The notes beneath the pieces were generated by a model. It saw only the letters and a program-made list of their open reading frames with translations, was not told the origin of the DNA and did no database searches. This document shows positions 35,055 to 43,680 of a stretch of 64,000 nt of DNA, in pieces. The stretch comes from Enterococcus diestrammenae (GTDB taxonomy: Bacteria > Bacillota > Bacilli > Lactobacillales > Enterococcaceae). Each line of letters opens with the position of its first letter. The stretch's first letter is position 1. Position numbers and translations under genes: made by a program. Location: assembly GCF_009933255.1 (NCBI RefSeq), contig NZ_MAEI01000019.1:9227-73226 (forward strand), in the 5' to 3' direction.

Positions 35055-35305
35055 GGTGAGATTTAGCAGAGTAGAATTGGATTGACAGTCGCTCTAAAGA
35101 TGCATAATGAATTACTTAGAGTTGTGGTGCTTGCACCACTTACTCTAAGTATGAATGCACAAGGCAAAGCTAATGGTACGTCTACGCATACAGTTCATCT
35201 AAACAGACACCGTTAAGATGAACTAGCAAAGACAAACAGATTTTTCCTTTGGCTTTTGCCGATCTAGCTACCGTCAACCCAATTCCTAGGTCGCTAAATT
35301 TCACC
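35055..35305. repeat. Dispersed palindromic repeat, copy R3, carrying an insertion
   Basis: Left arm GGTGAGATTTAGC...GATTGACAGTCGCT (35055-35093) and right arm AGCTACCGTCAACCC...AAATTTCACC (35266-35305) match the R1 arms. The inner hairpin is ACTTAGAG/CTCTAAGT with GGTGC/GCACC, against GGCGC/GCGTC in R1. An extra ~56 bp (35170-35225) interrupts the right half. Confidence 0.8.
35170..35225 (-). mobile_element. Third copy (F3, inverted) of the short hairpin repeat, inserted in R3
   Basis: The segment holds the reverse complement of the F repeat (CGCATACAGTTCATCT ... AGATGAACTAGC) and is flanked by GCAAAG on both sides (35164-35169 and 35226-35231). R1 has the uninterrupted version (ACAAAGACAAAC). 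This looks like a small insertion with a 6-bp target duplication. Confidence 0.55.
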
Positions 35306-35367
35306 TTTTTCGGGCATCTCAATGTCGGCATGATAGGCCACTTAATTACTGATACCTCAATGGCGAA

Positions 35368-37584
35368 CTAGCTAAGTTTTTTACGATTTAAACTGAGGGA
35401 ATTCAAAAGCACGCTCACCGAACTAAAGGCCATGGCCCCACCAGCTACAATCGGATTCAAAAATCCTAATGCAGCGAAAGGAATGCCAATCGTATTGTAA
35501 ATAAAAGCCCAGAAAAGGTTCTGTTTGATTTTCCGCAAGGTTGCTTGAGAGAGAGCAATCATCTTGCCCACATACGTCAAATCACTGTGAATCAAGGTGA
35601 CATCAGCGGTTTCCATCGCAATATCCGTTCCGCTACCCATTGCGATACCGATGTCTGCCAAGGCCAATGCTGGCGCATCATTGATTCCGTCTCCTACCAT
35701 CCCGACAATCTCGCCTTTATCTTGTAAATAGGCGACTTTTGCTGATTTGTCTTCCGGCAATACTTCGGCAAAAATATTTTCTACAGGAATCCCCACTTGT
35801 CGGCCAATCGCCTGCGCAGCTTTTTGGTTGTCCCCAGTGAGCATGTAAACTGAAACTCCAGCTGTTTGCAATTGCTTGATGGCCGCTTGGGACGTCTCTT
35901 TGATTTGGTCTGCCACAGCGATCGCACCTAGCACTTTTTCTTCGTCAGCCAACAACATTAAGGTTTTCCCCTCTGCTGCCCACTGGTCGATAACGACTTG
36001 ATAATCCTTTGCTCCAGCCAACTCTTTGACAAAATTATAGGTTCCTAAGCGGTAGTTCACACCAGCAACTTGCCCTTTGATACCAAAGCCTGGGACCGCA
36101 GCAAAATCAGAGACTTCTTGCAAGTGAGCCCCTTTTTCTTGGGCGTAACTCAAAATGGCTTGCGCTAAGGGATGTTCCGACTGATTTTCAAGACTGGCAA
36201 GTACTTCAAGGTACCCTTCATCAGATAATTGCAAATCCGTCACGACGGGTTTGCCCACCGTAATCGTTCCTGTTTTATCCAAAATCACGCTGGAAATATG
36301 AGAGGCCGTTTCTAGCGCTTGGCCACCTTTGATTAAGATGCCATTTTTTGCACCTAAACCTGTCCCCACCATGATGGCAGTTGGTGTCGCTAAACCAAGG
36401 GCACAAGGACAGGCAATCACTAAGACCGCCACGCTATGAATCAAGGCTTGTTGCCAATCTCCCACAATTATACCTGTCAACACTAAGGTCAACAAAGCGG
36501 CGATTAACACTGCGGGCACAAAGATACCGGAAATTTTATCGGCAATTTGTTGAATCGGGGCTTTTGACCCTTGGGCATCTTCCACCATGCAAATGATACG
36601 AGCTAAAATTGTCTCATTGCCGACTTTCAGAGCTTGCATACGAATGGTTCCAGTAGTATTCACCGTGCCACCAAACACCGTATCGCCAACCATTTTTTCC
36701 ACCGGCAAGCTTTCCCCCGTCAGCATGCTCTCATCCACAGAAGTTCCCCCGTCAAGGATGGCACCGTCCACCGGAATTTGCTCTCCGGGACGTACTAAAA
36801 TCGTCATGCCCACGCTTACTTGATCCAAAGTCAGATCGGCCACGCTGCCATCTTCAGCTACCACGCGGGCCGTTTTCGCTTGCAGACCCACCAATTGTTT
36901 GATGGCATTAGAGGTTTTAGTTTTCGCTAAGGTTTCCAGGTATTTTCCTAGGAGAATCAGTGCAATAATCATCCCACTAGACTCAAAATAGAGTTCTTGT
37001 GGTTTCCCAGCGAAAAAGCCGTTGTAGACACTTAGTAAATAAGCGGCCGTCGTTCCCATCGCTACGAGGACATCCATGTTAGGGGCTTTGGTTTTGATGG
37101 CATGATAGGCCCCTTTATAAAAACGACTACCGATAACAAACTGAATCGGTGTCACCAAGATCAGCTGCACCCACGGATTGTGGAAAAAAGCCACCACTGG
37201 ATTGTGAATGCCAGCCAACATCAGGAGCATCGAAATCATCAAGGGGGCTACCAAAATCCCACTGATGATCAAGTCTCGTTTCATTTTAAACAAGTGTTGC
37301 GCTTTTTCGGCGGCGACTTGCTTCTTATGATTTTCATCGTCCAAAATCGCACCATAGCCAATATTGGTGACCGCAGCAATCAACGCCTCCGCAGTCGTCT
37401 CGGCATAAGAAACGGTTGCTTTTTCTGTTGCCAGATTGACGTTAGCTGATAAGACTCCCGGGGTTTGGTTGAGTTCCTTTTCCACCCGAGCTGAACAGTT
37501 GGCACAAGTCATCCCCGTAATCACAAAACTTTGTGTCTGGGTGCCTGCTACATTTTCTACTCCATTATCATGACTCACCGCCAT
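35368..37584 (-). CDS. copA: Copper-transporting P1B-type ATPase CopA
   Basis: The 738-residue ATPase has one N-terminal heavy-metal domain with GMTCANC (Cys27, Cys30), eight helices, the CPC motif in [22 protein letters not shown], the TGES actuator and [13 protein letters not shown]. These mark a Cu(I) P1B-1 ATPase. GAGGTG lies 6 nt before ATG. It directly follows copZ (stop adjacent to start), forming copY-copZ-copA. Confidence 0.95.
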   Translation of the reverse strand: MAVSHDNGVENVAGTQTQSFVITGMTCANCSARVEKELNQTPGVLSANVNLATEKATVSYAETTAEALIAAVTNIGYGAILDDENHKKQVAAEKAQHLFKMKRDLIISGILVAPLMISMLLMLAGIHNPVVAFFHNPWVQLILVTPIQFVIGSRFYKGAYHAIKTKAPNMDVLVAMGTTAAYLLSVYNGFFAGKPQELYFESSGMIIALILLGKYLETLAKTKTSNAIKQLVGLQAKTARVVAEDGSVADLTLDQVSVGMTILVRPGEQIPVDGAILDGGTSVDESMLTGESLPVEKMVGDTVFGGTVNTTGTIRMQALKVGNETILARIICMVEDAQGSKAPIQQIADKISGIFVPAVLIAALLTLVLTGIIVGDWQQALIHSVAVLVIACPCALGLATPTAIMVGTGLGAKNGILIKGGQALETASHISSVILDKTGTITVGKPVVTDLQLSDEGYLEVLASLENQSEHPLAQAILSYAQEKGAHLQEVSDFAAVPGFGIKGQVAGVNYRLGTYNFVKELAGAKDYQVVIDQWAAEGKTLMLLADEEKVLGAIAVADQIKETSQAAIKQLQTAGVSVYMLTGDNQKAAQAIGRQVGIPVENIFAEVLPEDKSAKVAYLQDKGEIVGMVGDGINDAPALALADIGIAMGSGTDIAMETADVTLIHSDLTYVGKMIALSQATLRKIKQNLFWAFIYNTIGIPFAALGFLNPIVAGGAMAFSSVSVLLNSLSLNRKKLS

Positions 37585-37794
37585 TTAAATCACCTCAGTT
37601 GGGTAACCCACAGCGGTGACCTTTTCAGCAATTGCTGTTGGCGTTACTTGACTTTCATCGAATTTGACCACACCATTGGCTTTTTTTAGGTTAATTTTCA
37701 CTTTTTGAATGCCAGGCAGTTCATTGATACCTTTTTCCACCCGTGCAACGCAGTGTTCACAACTCATACCTTTGATTGAAAATGTTTGTTTCAT
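37585..37794 (-). CDS. copZ: Copper chaperone CopZ
   Basis: The 69-residue protein is a single ferredoxin-like metal domain with GMSCEHC (Cys12, Cys15). CopZ carries Cu(I) to CopA and CopY. ATG 37794 has GGAGG 8 nt upstream; the open frame continues further up without an RBS. It lies 25 bp after copY. Confidence 0.95.
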   Translation of the reverse strand: MKQTFSIKGMSCEHCVARVEKGINELPGIQKVKINLKKANGVVKFDESQVTPTAIAEKVTAVGYPTEVI

Positions 37795-37819
37795 CTTAAG
37801 TTCCTCCAATAACTCGTTT

Positions 37820-38275
37820 TTATTTTTGATGTTCCCGGCACTCACACTGGCCCGGGATACAATTACACTGAATTTCGGCGACCGGCGTCTTTTTCGCCAG
37901 AGCCAGTTGAATCATGGCAATATCTGTTGCCGTCAGCTGCGCCTCTGTCACCAAATCGGTAATGGCACTCCCGACTTTTTTAGCACAAATCCGGGAAAAT
38001 AGATTCTCTGTCGCGCTTTGTAAAGTTTCTTCTTCACCAACTTGAGGAAAATAAATGTATTTTTTGCCACTAGGTTCGGTGCGGACGGCTGCTTTTTTTA
38101 CCAGCCGACCGAGTAAAGTCTTCACTGTGGCCAATTTCCAGTCCATCCGTTGGCCTAAAACGTCAGCAATCTGCTGTGCATCCGCCTCGCCCAAAGTCCA
38201 CAAGACACGCATGACTTCCCATTCCGAATCCGAAATCTTGATAGCATCTGTCGTTAGTAAATCGGTTTTAGCCAT
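37820..38275 (-). CDS. copY: Copper-responsive repressor CopY
   Basis: The 151-residue BlaI/MecI-family winged-helix repressor ([27 protein letters not shown]) has a C-terminal CxCxxxxCxC metal site: Cys137, Cys139, Cys144, Cys146 ([10 protein letters not shown]). Zn-CopY binds cop boxes and is released when CopZ donates Cu(I). ATG 38275 has AAGGAG 7 nt upstream. Two cop boxes lie just upstream. Confidence 0.95.
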   Translation of the reverse strand: MAKTDLLTTDAIKISDSEWEVMRVLWTLGEADAQQIADVLGQRMDWKLATVKTLLGRLVKKAAVRTEPSGKKYIYFPQVGEEETLQSATENLFSRICAKKVGSAITDLVTEAQLTATDIAMIQLALAKKTPVAEIQCNCIPGQCECREHQK

Positions 38276-38293
38276 GAGGGTTCTCCTTTCGTT

Positions 38294-38335
38294 TACATCC
38301 GTAATCGTCATTGACACCGTCAGTTTACACTTGTA
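38294..38335 (-). promoter_or_regulatory. Two cop boxes (CopY operators)
   Basis: TACACTTGTA (38326-38335) is a perfect TACAnnTGTA box; TACATCCGTA (38294-38303) has one mismatch. They are 32 bp apart. Two boxes in front of copY match the E. hirae arrangement. Confidence 0.85.
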
Positions 38336-38351
38336 ATCGATAACTGTCAAT

Positions 38352-38389
38352 AAAAAAGAACGGAAAACCTAAAAATCAGTTTTCCGCTC
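38352..38389 (-). terminator. Intrinsic terminator of galM
   Basis: GAGCGGAAAAC and GTTTTCCGTTC arms (one G-U pair) are followed by T6 on the minus strand. Confidence 0.85.
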
Positions 38390-38402
38390 GCAAATTGAGT
38401 AA

Positions 38403-39392
38403 TTAAAAATGTAATTTAAAGCTGCTTTCTGCCATAAATGGTTTTTCTGGATCAAGACGAATACTACCAAATTGGGGATACTTTTCTGTTCCAGGAATCC
38501 CTTGAGGTTCAATGGCAATCGCCGCATGTTGACTCATAACACCATTTTTAAAGTTCAAACCTGCTTCGGCATCCCGAGTCGTGTAAATCACCACAGCTGG
38601 TTCGGTGGTAGTCAATTCCATCGAAATCAAGCCGTCTGGTGAAGTCAGAACCAACACGCTCGCTTGGTTGTTATCAAAAACAAAAGGATCGTCTAACAAA
38701 GTAGCGCCGATTTTCTTACCACCAAGGAAGTCAAATTTCGTTCCTGCTACATCCAAAAGTCGTCCAGTAGTGGTGATATCATCATTGGTTTCACCTACTT
38801 TGGAGGCCCGAATTTCTAAGGTATGTTCATCGATTGTATTGGCTGGTGAACCAGTCAAATTGTAATACCCATGATTGGTGGGATTGAAGATGGTTGGTTT
38901 ATCCGATGTCGCTTCGAATTTAAAACTATAAACGTTTTCGTCACTCAAGGTATAAGTCACTTTGACTTGAACTGTTCCAGGGAAGCCATGGGCCCCATCA
39001 GGATCTGTATAAGCGAACATCACGCCTGCTTTGCCTTCTTCTTGGAAAGGTGTGGCATCAAAGGTTTGCTTGTCATAGCCGTTTAACCCACCATGAAGGG
39101 TATTGCCTTGTTGACTATCTTCCGTGGTGAAGGTTTCACCATCCAATTCAAACTGGGCGCCAGCTACACGACCAGCGATTGGTCCAATAGTCGCATTGTA
39201 ATATGGGTTCTCATGATAGCCTGCCAAATCTTTAGGCCCGACCATCAAGTCTACTTCTTTTTCGCCGACAGGGACGATCAAATCCAACGCCCGCGCCCCA
39301 AATGGACTCAGTGCTAATTTGACACCATTTTTGTTTTCAACCAAGTAATAATCTTGGTATGCCTCGTTATGCATTGCTTTAACTGTTGCCAT
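38403..39392 (-). CDS. galM: Aldose 1-epimerase (galactose mutarotase)
   Basis: GalM interconverts the alpha and beta anomers of aldohexoses, feeding the Leloir pathway. The 329-residue protein has IGPIAGRVAGAQFELDG, the catalytic His in PTNHGYYNLTG and the catalytic base Glu in AIAIEPQGIPG, in the usual order. AAAGGTGG precedes ATG. It is monocistronic with its own promoter; no other galactose genes adjoin it. Confidence 0.93.
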   Translation of the reverse strand: MATVKAMHNEAYQDYYLVENKNGVKLALSPFGARALDLIVPVGEKEVDLMVGPKDLAGYHENPYYNATIGPIAGRVAGAQFELDGETFTTEDSQQGNTLHGGLNGYDKQTFDATPFQEEGKAGVMFAYTDPDGAHGFPGTVQVKVTYTLSDENVYSFKFEATSDKPTIFNPTNHGYYNLTGSPANTIDEHTLEIRASKVGETNDDITTTGRLLDVAGTKFDFLGGKKIGATLLDDPFVFDNNQASVLVLTSPDGLISMELTTTEPAVVIYTTRDAEAGLNFKNGVMSQHAAIAIEPQGIPGTEKYPQFGSIRLDPEKPFMAESSFKLHF

Positions 39393-39440
39393 TATTTTGT
39401 TCCCACCTTTATTTGCTTTGTAAGTCCTTACACAAGTCTT

Positions 39441-39469
39441 AGTATAAAGGTAACGTTGCCTCGGGTCAA
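39441..39469 (-). promoter_or_regulatory. Promoter of galM
   Basis: -35 TTGACC (39464-39469), 17-bp spacer, -10 TATACT (39441-39446) on the minus strand. Confidence 0.75.
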
Positions 39470-39562
39470 AGTTTTTTTAGTGATATTTACTACAAATATT
39501 TACTAACATCAACATAATGGAAAAGTGAGCTTTGGTCGTACGAACAGCTTCAAACTCTCTGA

Positions 39563-39599
39563 AAAAACAAAAAAACGCTTCGTCCCAATAACGAAGCGT
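39563..39599 (-). terminator. Intrinsic terminator of the tRNA unit
   Basis: ACGCTTCGT and ACGAAGCGT arms, 7-nt loop, then T7 on the minus strand, 5 nt after tRNA-Gln. Confidence 0.92.
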
Positions 39600-39603
39600 A
39601 AAA

Positions 39604-39675
39604 CTGGGGTAGCTGGATTCGAACCAACGCATGAGGGAGTCAAAGTCCCTTGCCTTACCGCTTGGCTATACCCCA
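39604..39675 (-). tRNA. tRNA-Gln (anticodon UUG)
   Basis: A 72-nt cloverleaf: acceptor TGGGGTA/TACCCCA, anticodon stem AGGGA/TCCCT with loop CTTTGAC (TTG), T loop GGTTCGAATCC, discriminator G. CCA is not encoded. It follows tRNA-Tyr in the same transcript. Confidence 0.97.
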
Positions 39676-39681
39676 ATGAAA

Positions 39682-39765
39682 TGGTGGAGGAGAGTGGATT
39701 CGAACCACTGAACCCGAAGGAACGGATTTACAGTCCGTCGCGTTTAGCCTCTTCGCTACTCCTCC
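39682..39765 (-). tRNA. tRNA-Tyr (anticodon GUA)
   Basis: An 84-nt class II tRNA with long variable arm (CGTTCCTTCGGG), anticodon loop CTGTAAA (GTA), T loop GGTTCGAATCC and encoded CCA end (39682-39684). Confidence 0.97.
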
Positions 39766-39805
39766 ATAAGTCGGCCTCAACTTGTTATCTCAACCCGACT
39801 TCATT

Positions 39806-39834
39806 ATGATACTAAAAAACATTTTTGATTGCAA
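39806..39834 (-). promoter_or_regulatory. Promoter of the tRNA-Tyr/tRNA-Gln unit
   Basis: -35 TTGCAA, 17-bp spacer, -10 TATCAT on the minus strand, about 40 bp upstream of tRNA-Tyr. Confidence 0.65.
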
Positions 39835-39873
39835 GTGGAAATTTCAATTTTTTTACAGGAAAACGTTTTTTTC

Positions 39874-40107
39874 TTAATCATGAAGATTATGCTGCATTAA
39901 AACCGCCTCAACAGCTAAATCCACTGACTTGTATGCCCCAAGATCTTCTTCACCTAGAAAGGCTTCATGTTCTTTTGGTCCCATAGTCAAGACTTCGCCG
40001 ATCATTTTCTTGCCAATCAACAGTTGGTTGACAGTATACTCAGTGCCTTTAATACTGCGAGTGGTTTCTTCCACTTTTACTTCGATATCTTTGTTTTTCT
40101 TGGACAT
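39874..40107 (-). CDS. DUF2969-like small protein
   Basis: The 77-residue protein (MSKKNKDIEVKVEETTRS...IGKKMIGEVL...AVEAVLMQHNLHD) is soluble and charged. Length and the MSKKNK start match what I recall of DUF2969 in Lactobacillales; function unknown. ATG 40107 has GAGGTG 6 nt upstream; the longer open frame has no RBS. It is codirectional with the tRNAs. Confidence 0.65.
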   Translation of the reverse strand: MSKKNKDIEVKVEETTRSIKGTEYTVNQLLIGKKMIGEVLTMGPKEHEAFLGEEDLGAYKSVDLAVEAVLMQHNLHD

Positions 40108-40271
40108 GCTACTCACCTCGTTATCATACTCCCAGACGGTAATCGCTGCTACCATCTGATGTGCTTCATTCTGCCTAACTAGCTTACCACAGGCCATCAA
40201 AAAAAGCACGAGTCAGCACGATTTTTGCTAGCGAGATAGTCTTATTTTCTGAAGTCCTATTGTATCAAAAA

Positions 40272-41090
40272 TTACTCATCCGTAAGACGTTTTTTCTTAC
40301 GCCATAATTTACTCAGCTTCAATCCATACAGTTTGGTGTATTGTTTAAAGAATACCGCTTCTGGATCAAGATAGGTCATTACCTGCATCAAGGCCTCGGC
40401 AGCTGGTTTTTGAATGGCAAACAAATCGTAGTTGCCATTCTTTTTACCATAAAACAAAGCTGATTTATTTCCCATAGTATGTTTTGTATCAAAATATGGC
40501 GCGATAGCTAAGATTTCTAGTTCAGCAAATAAAATCCGCTTTAGTTTTTTTGTTTCAAACCACTCCACTGGTGTCGTATTGAACAAACCATCTGCAGTCA
40601 AGATCAAATAATAGCCATTATCTCCCCTAAAGTATTGTTGATAAAGTCGCGATTCTTCTGTATCAGTCGGACAATCTGCAGACAAGTTGCTACCAACACC
40701 TGTTGGCAGTACCTGGATAACCGTTTGCCATAATACTTTTTCTGGTGCCAATTGATGACTGATTGGTATGAAAAACTTTTCTTCAAGAAAAGTAATTTGC
40801 GTCTCAGTTGGTACTTGGTTAGGGCATAGTAATTTTACTGTCTTCTCCGCCATATCCTGTGCAGTCATACCTGTCAAAGCCATGATTTTTTCCTCCTTTA
40901 GCTGCAACAGTTCATCTAAGGAAAAGTCATAAAGTATCGCCAGTTTCTTCAACATGGTTAAATCTGGAAGACTTTGATCCAGTTCCCACTTTGAGATACT
41001 TTGGCGAGAGATCACTAATTGATCTGCTACCTCCGCTTGTGACCATCCTTTCACTTGTCGCATCCCTTTCAAACGAGTTCCCATCGTCAT
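40272..41090 (-). CDS. XRE-family transcriptional regulator with unknown C-terminal domain
   Basis: The 272-residue protein has an N-terminal XRE helix-turn-helix (MGTRLKGMRQVKGWSQAEVADQLVISRQSISKWELDQSLPDL, ~3-45) and a ~200-residue C-terminal region with no membrane helices that I do not recognise (it includes 'RILFAELEILAIAPYFD' and 'GDNGYYLILTADGLFNTTP'). The latter may sense a ligand or bind a partner. Start ATG 41090 is likely; the RBS (AAGG) is weak. It stands alone. Confidence 0.75.
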   Translation of the reverse strand: MTMGTRLKGMRQVKGWSQAEVADQLVISRQSISKWELDQSLPDLTMLKKLAILYDFSLDELLQLKEEKIMALTGMTAQDMAEKTVKLLCPNQVPTETQITFLEEKFFIPISHQLAPEKVLWQTVIQVLPTGVGSNLSADCPTDTEESRLYQQYFRGDNGYYLILTADGLFNTTPVEWFETKKLKRILFAELEILAIAPYFDTKHTMGNKSALFYGKKNGNYDLFAIQKPAAEALMQVMTYLDPEAVFFKQYTKLYGLKLSKLWRKKKRLTDE

Positions 41091-41260
41091 GACCAGACTA
41101 CCTTCTTTCACATAAAAATACCATTATTCGTCTCGCATCAGTTTAGTGCATCAGCTTTAACTATCGCAACCATCAGTTGCAAGGCTACTGCATCAAGTTT
41201 CTTTAATGTTTTAAGTTAGCTGAGCTTGTATTGTAATCCCCTCGATAGTTTTATACGCAG

Positions 41261-41291
41261 AAAAAAACCGCTTCATAATTATTGAAGCAGT
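41261..41291 (-). terminator. Intrinsic terminator
   Basis: GCTTCA/TGAAGC hairpin followed by T7 on the minus strand. It lies 260 bp beyond the CBS-ACT stop and may end the liv operon or a lost gene between. Confidence 0.7.
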
Positions 41292-41348
41292 CTTCCTCCC
41301 AAATGTAAAGTTTTCTTCTAGCATTTCCTTAAAAGTAACTAACCGCCA

Positions 41349-41486
41349 TCACAAAATCTCACGCTTTCCATAAAAAGCCTCCAACAGTTCCGTCACTTTC
41401 CTTTGGGGCAACGACGCTTTTAACTTGCTCCTACTGATTTCAAAATAGGCAGTCGTACAAAACTTCGTGTAACAGAGATTCCAGTC
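41349..41486 (-). pseudogene. Possible remnant coding frame between the liv operon and its terminator
   Basis: A 45-codon frame with no start codon reads DWNLCYTKFCTTAYFEI then SRSKLKASLPQRKVTELLEA and ends in TGA. One stop codon further upstream the same frame stays open (FDADALGETVGV). The composition looks protein-like and the terminator follows it, so a decayed gene is possible. I recognise no family. The 461-bp gap 41091-41551 otherwise holds only the terminator. Confidence 0.3.
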
Positions 41487-41551
41487 TCATACCCCCACGG
41501 TTTCTCCTAACGCATCAGCATCAAATTACTGAGGGACCTTTCTCCATCACT

Positions 41552-42199
41552 TTAATGAGGATTCGTCGCCACCACGGCTTTGACAACAAAACCTTCTGCA
41601 GTCAACAACTGCCTTAGCATCTCCGTATTACGAGAAGACACCTGAATTTCGACAATCGTGGCTAACTCCATACGATTTACCACGACGGTCAAAATACTGA
41701 TTTCATGGTCGGCTAAAAGCTGTGTAATCTTTGCCAAAATCCCCTGATGATCCTCTGTGATTTGAAGGGTAATGCGGGCCCCGCCTTCGTTATAGCCGGT
41801 AATTTTCAAAAACGCATCAAAAATATCATTATTGGTAATCATTCCCACCAATTTCTCACCAGCTAAGACAGGCAAAACTCCGACATTGTGTTGACGCATT
41901 TTGTAAATGGCATCTTCTAAGAGGTCACCTGGTGCAATCGTCAGTACCTTTTTCTCCATCACATCACCGACTGTCGTCTTATTTAAGAGATAATTGGCTT
42001 CATACACGCTGAGGCTAGTGGCTTTGGAGGGCATCGCTTCCGCAATAATCCCCTCGGTAATCAACCCTACCAGCTTTTCGTGTTTCAGTACTGGTAGTCG
42101 ATGAATATCATTTTTCTTCATGAGATCCACCGCATCAAAAATTGGCGTCTCAGGTTTGACGGCAATCACATTTTTGGTCATAAAATCCTGTACACTCAT
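41552..42199 (-). CDS. CBS-CBS-ACT domain protein (AcuB-like)
   Basis: The 215-residue protein has two CBS domains (~1-55 and 74-130, each with 'HRLPVL...LVGLIT' or 'GVLPVL...LVGMITNNDIF' motifs) and a C-terminal ACT domain (~137-210). CBS pairs bind adenylates and ACT domains bind amino acids, so this is likely a regulator of branched-chain amino acid uptake or use. It follows livF by 3 bp and is the last gene of the operon. Confidence 0.88.
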   Translation of the reverse strand: MSVQDFMTKNVIAVKPETPIFDAVDLMKKNDIHRLPVLKHEKLVGLITEGIIAEAMPSKATSLSVYEANYLLNKTTVGDVMEKKVLTIAPGDLLEDAIYKMRQHNVGVLPVLAGEKLVGMITNNDIFDAFLKITGYNEGGARITLQITEDHQGILAKITQLLADHEISILTVVVNRMELATIVEIQVSSRNTEMLRQLLTAEGFVVKAVVATNPH

Positions 42200-42202
42200 C
42201 CT

Positions 42203-42907
42203 TTACCCTCCTAAATAAGCTTTCTTGACTTCTTCTGAGGCTAACAGTTCGGCCCCGGTGCCTGATAACACGATTTTCCCCGTCTCCAGGACATAGCCTC
42301 GGTGAGCAACTGAGAGCGCCATTTTGGCATTTTGCTCTACCAATAACACCGTGGTTCCCTGGGCATTGATTTCTTGAATAATGGAAAAAATTTCCTTGAT
42401 AAAAATCGGTGCCAAGCCCATGGAAGGTTCGTCCAACAATAGTAGTTTTGGTTTTGACATCAAGGCCCGCCCCATCGCTAACATCTGTTGTTCCCCTCCA
42501 GAAAGGGTGGCCGCATCTTGATTTTTCCGTTCTTTTAAGACTGGAAATTTTTCAAAAACTTGATCGTAATCCGCTTTAACACCTTGATCTTTTCGAAGGT
42601 AGGCGCCCATCTCGAGGTTTTCCATCACTGAAAGGCCAGCAAAAACGTGCCGCCCTTCTGGAACTTGGGAAAGACCGGCTGCCACGATTTTTTGTGGAGC
42701 TGTTTTCGTAAGGTCATTGCCTTCAAAAAGGAGCTGACCGGTAGTTGGTCGAATCAGGCCGGAGATGGTGCGTAAAATTGTCGTTTTACCGGCACCATTT
42801 GCGCCAATCAAAGTGACGATTTCTCCTGGTTTAACCTCTAAACTGACATCATGAACCGCTTGAATCATGCCATAATGAACGGCGAGATTTTCAATTTTCA
42901 GCATCAT
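42203..42907 (-). CDS. livF: Branched-chain amino acid ABC ATPase LivF
   Basis: The 234-residue ATPase has Walker A GANGAGKTT, LSGGEQQMLAMGRAL, Walker B LLLDEPSMGLAP and H-loop VEQN, which is the LivF signature set. It works with LivG on the LivHM pore. ATG 42907 overlaps the livG stop; GGAGG in the livG end serves as RBS. Confidence 0.95.
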   Translation of the reverse strand: MMLKIENLAVHYGMIQAVHDVSLEVKPGEIVTLIGANGAGKTTILRTISGLIRPTTGQLLFEGNDLTKTAPQKIVAAGLSQVPEGRHVFAGLSVMENLEMGAYLRKDQGVKADYDQVFEKFPVLKERKNQDAATLSGGEQQMLAMGRALMSKPKLLLLDEPSMGLAPIFIKEIFSIIQEINAQGTTVLLVEQNAKMALSVAHRGYVLETGKIVLSGTGAELLASEEVKKAYLGG

Positions 42908-43680
42908 AGCTCGCCTCCTAAATAGGCCGCGATGACCTGAGGATTGTTTTTGATTTCTTCTGGGGTGCCATGGGCAATCAGCTGGCCATACTCCAAGACA
43001 TAGATCCGCTGGCAGACTTCCATCACCAAACTCATATCATGTTCAATCAACAAGATGGTAATTTGAAAGTCTTTTTGAATTTTACGAATCAAGCTTGTCA
43101 GTTCCGCGGTTTCTTGGGGATTCATCCCAGCTGCTGGTTCATCTAAAAACAACAACTTCGGATCCGTCGCCAAGGCCCGCACAATCTCTAGCCGGCGCTG
43201 CTCCCCGTATGGCAAGTTTTTTGCTAAGGTGGCGGCTTTTTGAGCTAAGCCGAAAATCGCCAACAAATCCAAGGCTTTTTGTCGTAGCTCCTCTTCCGCT
43301 TGATAAAATTTTGGCAGCCGCAAGACGCTAGTGAAAAAACCTTCTTTGCGTTTTGCATTCATGGCGATTAGCACGTTGTCCATCACCGTTAAGTTTTTAA
43401 AGAGGCGAATATTTTGAAAGGTTCGAGAAAGCCCCGCTGCCGCTACTTTGTAAGGTTTCATGCCATTCAGACGCTGGGATTGCCCTTGTTCGTAAAATAA
43501 GACATCGCCACTGCTAGGTTCGTAGACGCCCGTAAGCAGGTTAAAAAGGGTGGTTTTGCCTGCGCCATTGGGTCCAATCAGCCCTACTAACTCATTGGTT
43601 TCCAACGTCATACTGACATGGGAAACGGCAGTCAGACCGCCAAAATTTTTTGTCAAATTATTCACTGTTAATAAAGGCAT
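42904..43680 (-). CDS. livG: Branched-chain amino acid ABC ATPase LivG
   Basis: The 258-residue ATPase has GPNGAGKTTLFN, the LivG-type insertion around 'SRTFQNIRLFKNLTVMDNVLIA', NLPYGEQRRLEIVRAL, LFLDEPAAGMNPQE and IEHDM. Its ATG overlaps the livM stop by 1 nt. It pairs with LivF. Confidence 0.95.
   Translation of the reverse strand: MPLLTVNNLTKNFGGLTAVSHVSMTLETNELVGLIGPNGAGKTTLFNLLTGVYEPSSGDVLFYEQGQSQRLNGMKPYKVAAAGLSRTFQNIRLFKNLTVMDNVLIAMNAKRKEGFFTSVLRLPKFYQAEEELRQKALDLLAIFGLAQKAATLAKNLPYGEQRRLEIVRALATDPKLLFLDEPAAGMNPQETAELTSLIRKIQKDFQITILLIEHDMSLVMEVCQRIYVLEYGQLIAHGTPEEIKNNPQVIAAYLGGEL

Noticed and set aside
39525..39809. 94-codon open frame on the plus strand
   Set aside because: It runs antisense through two tRNA genes; the apparent peptide is a tRNA artefact.
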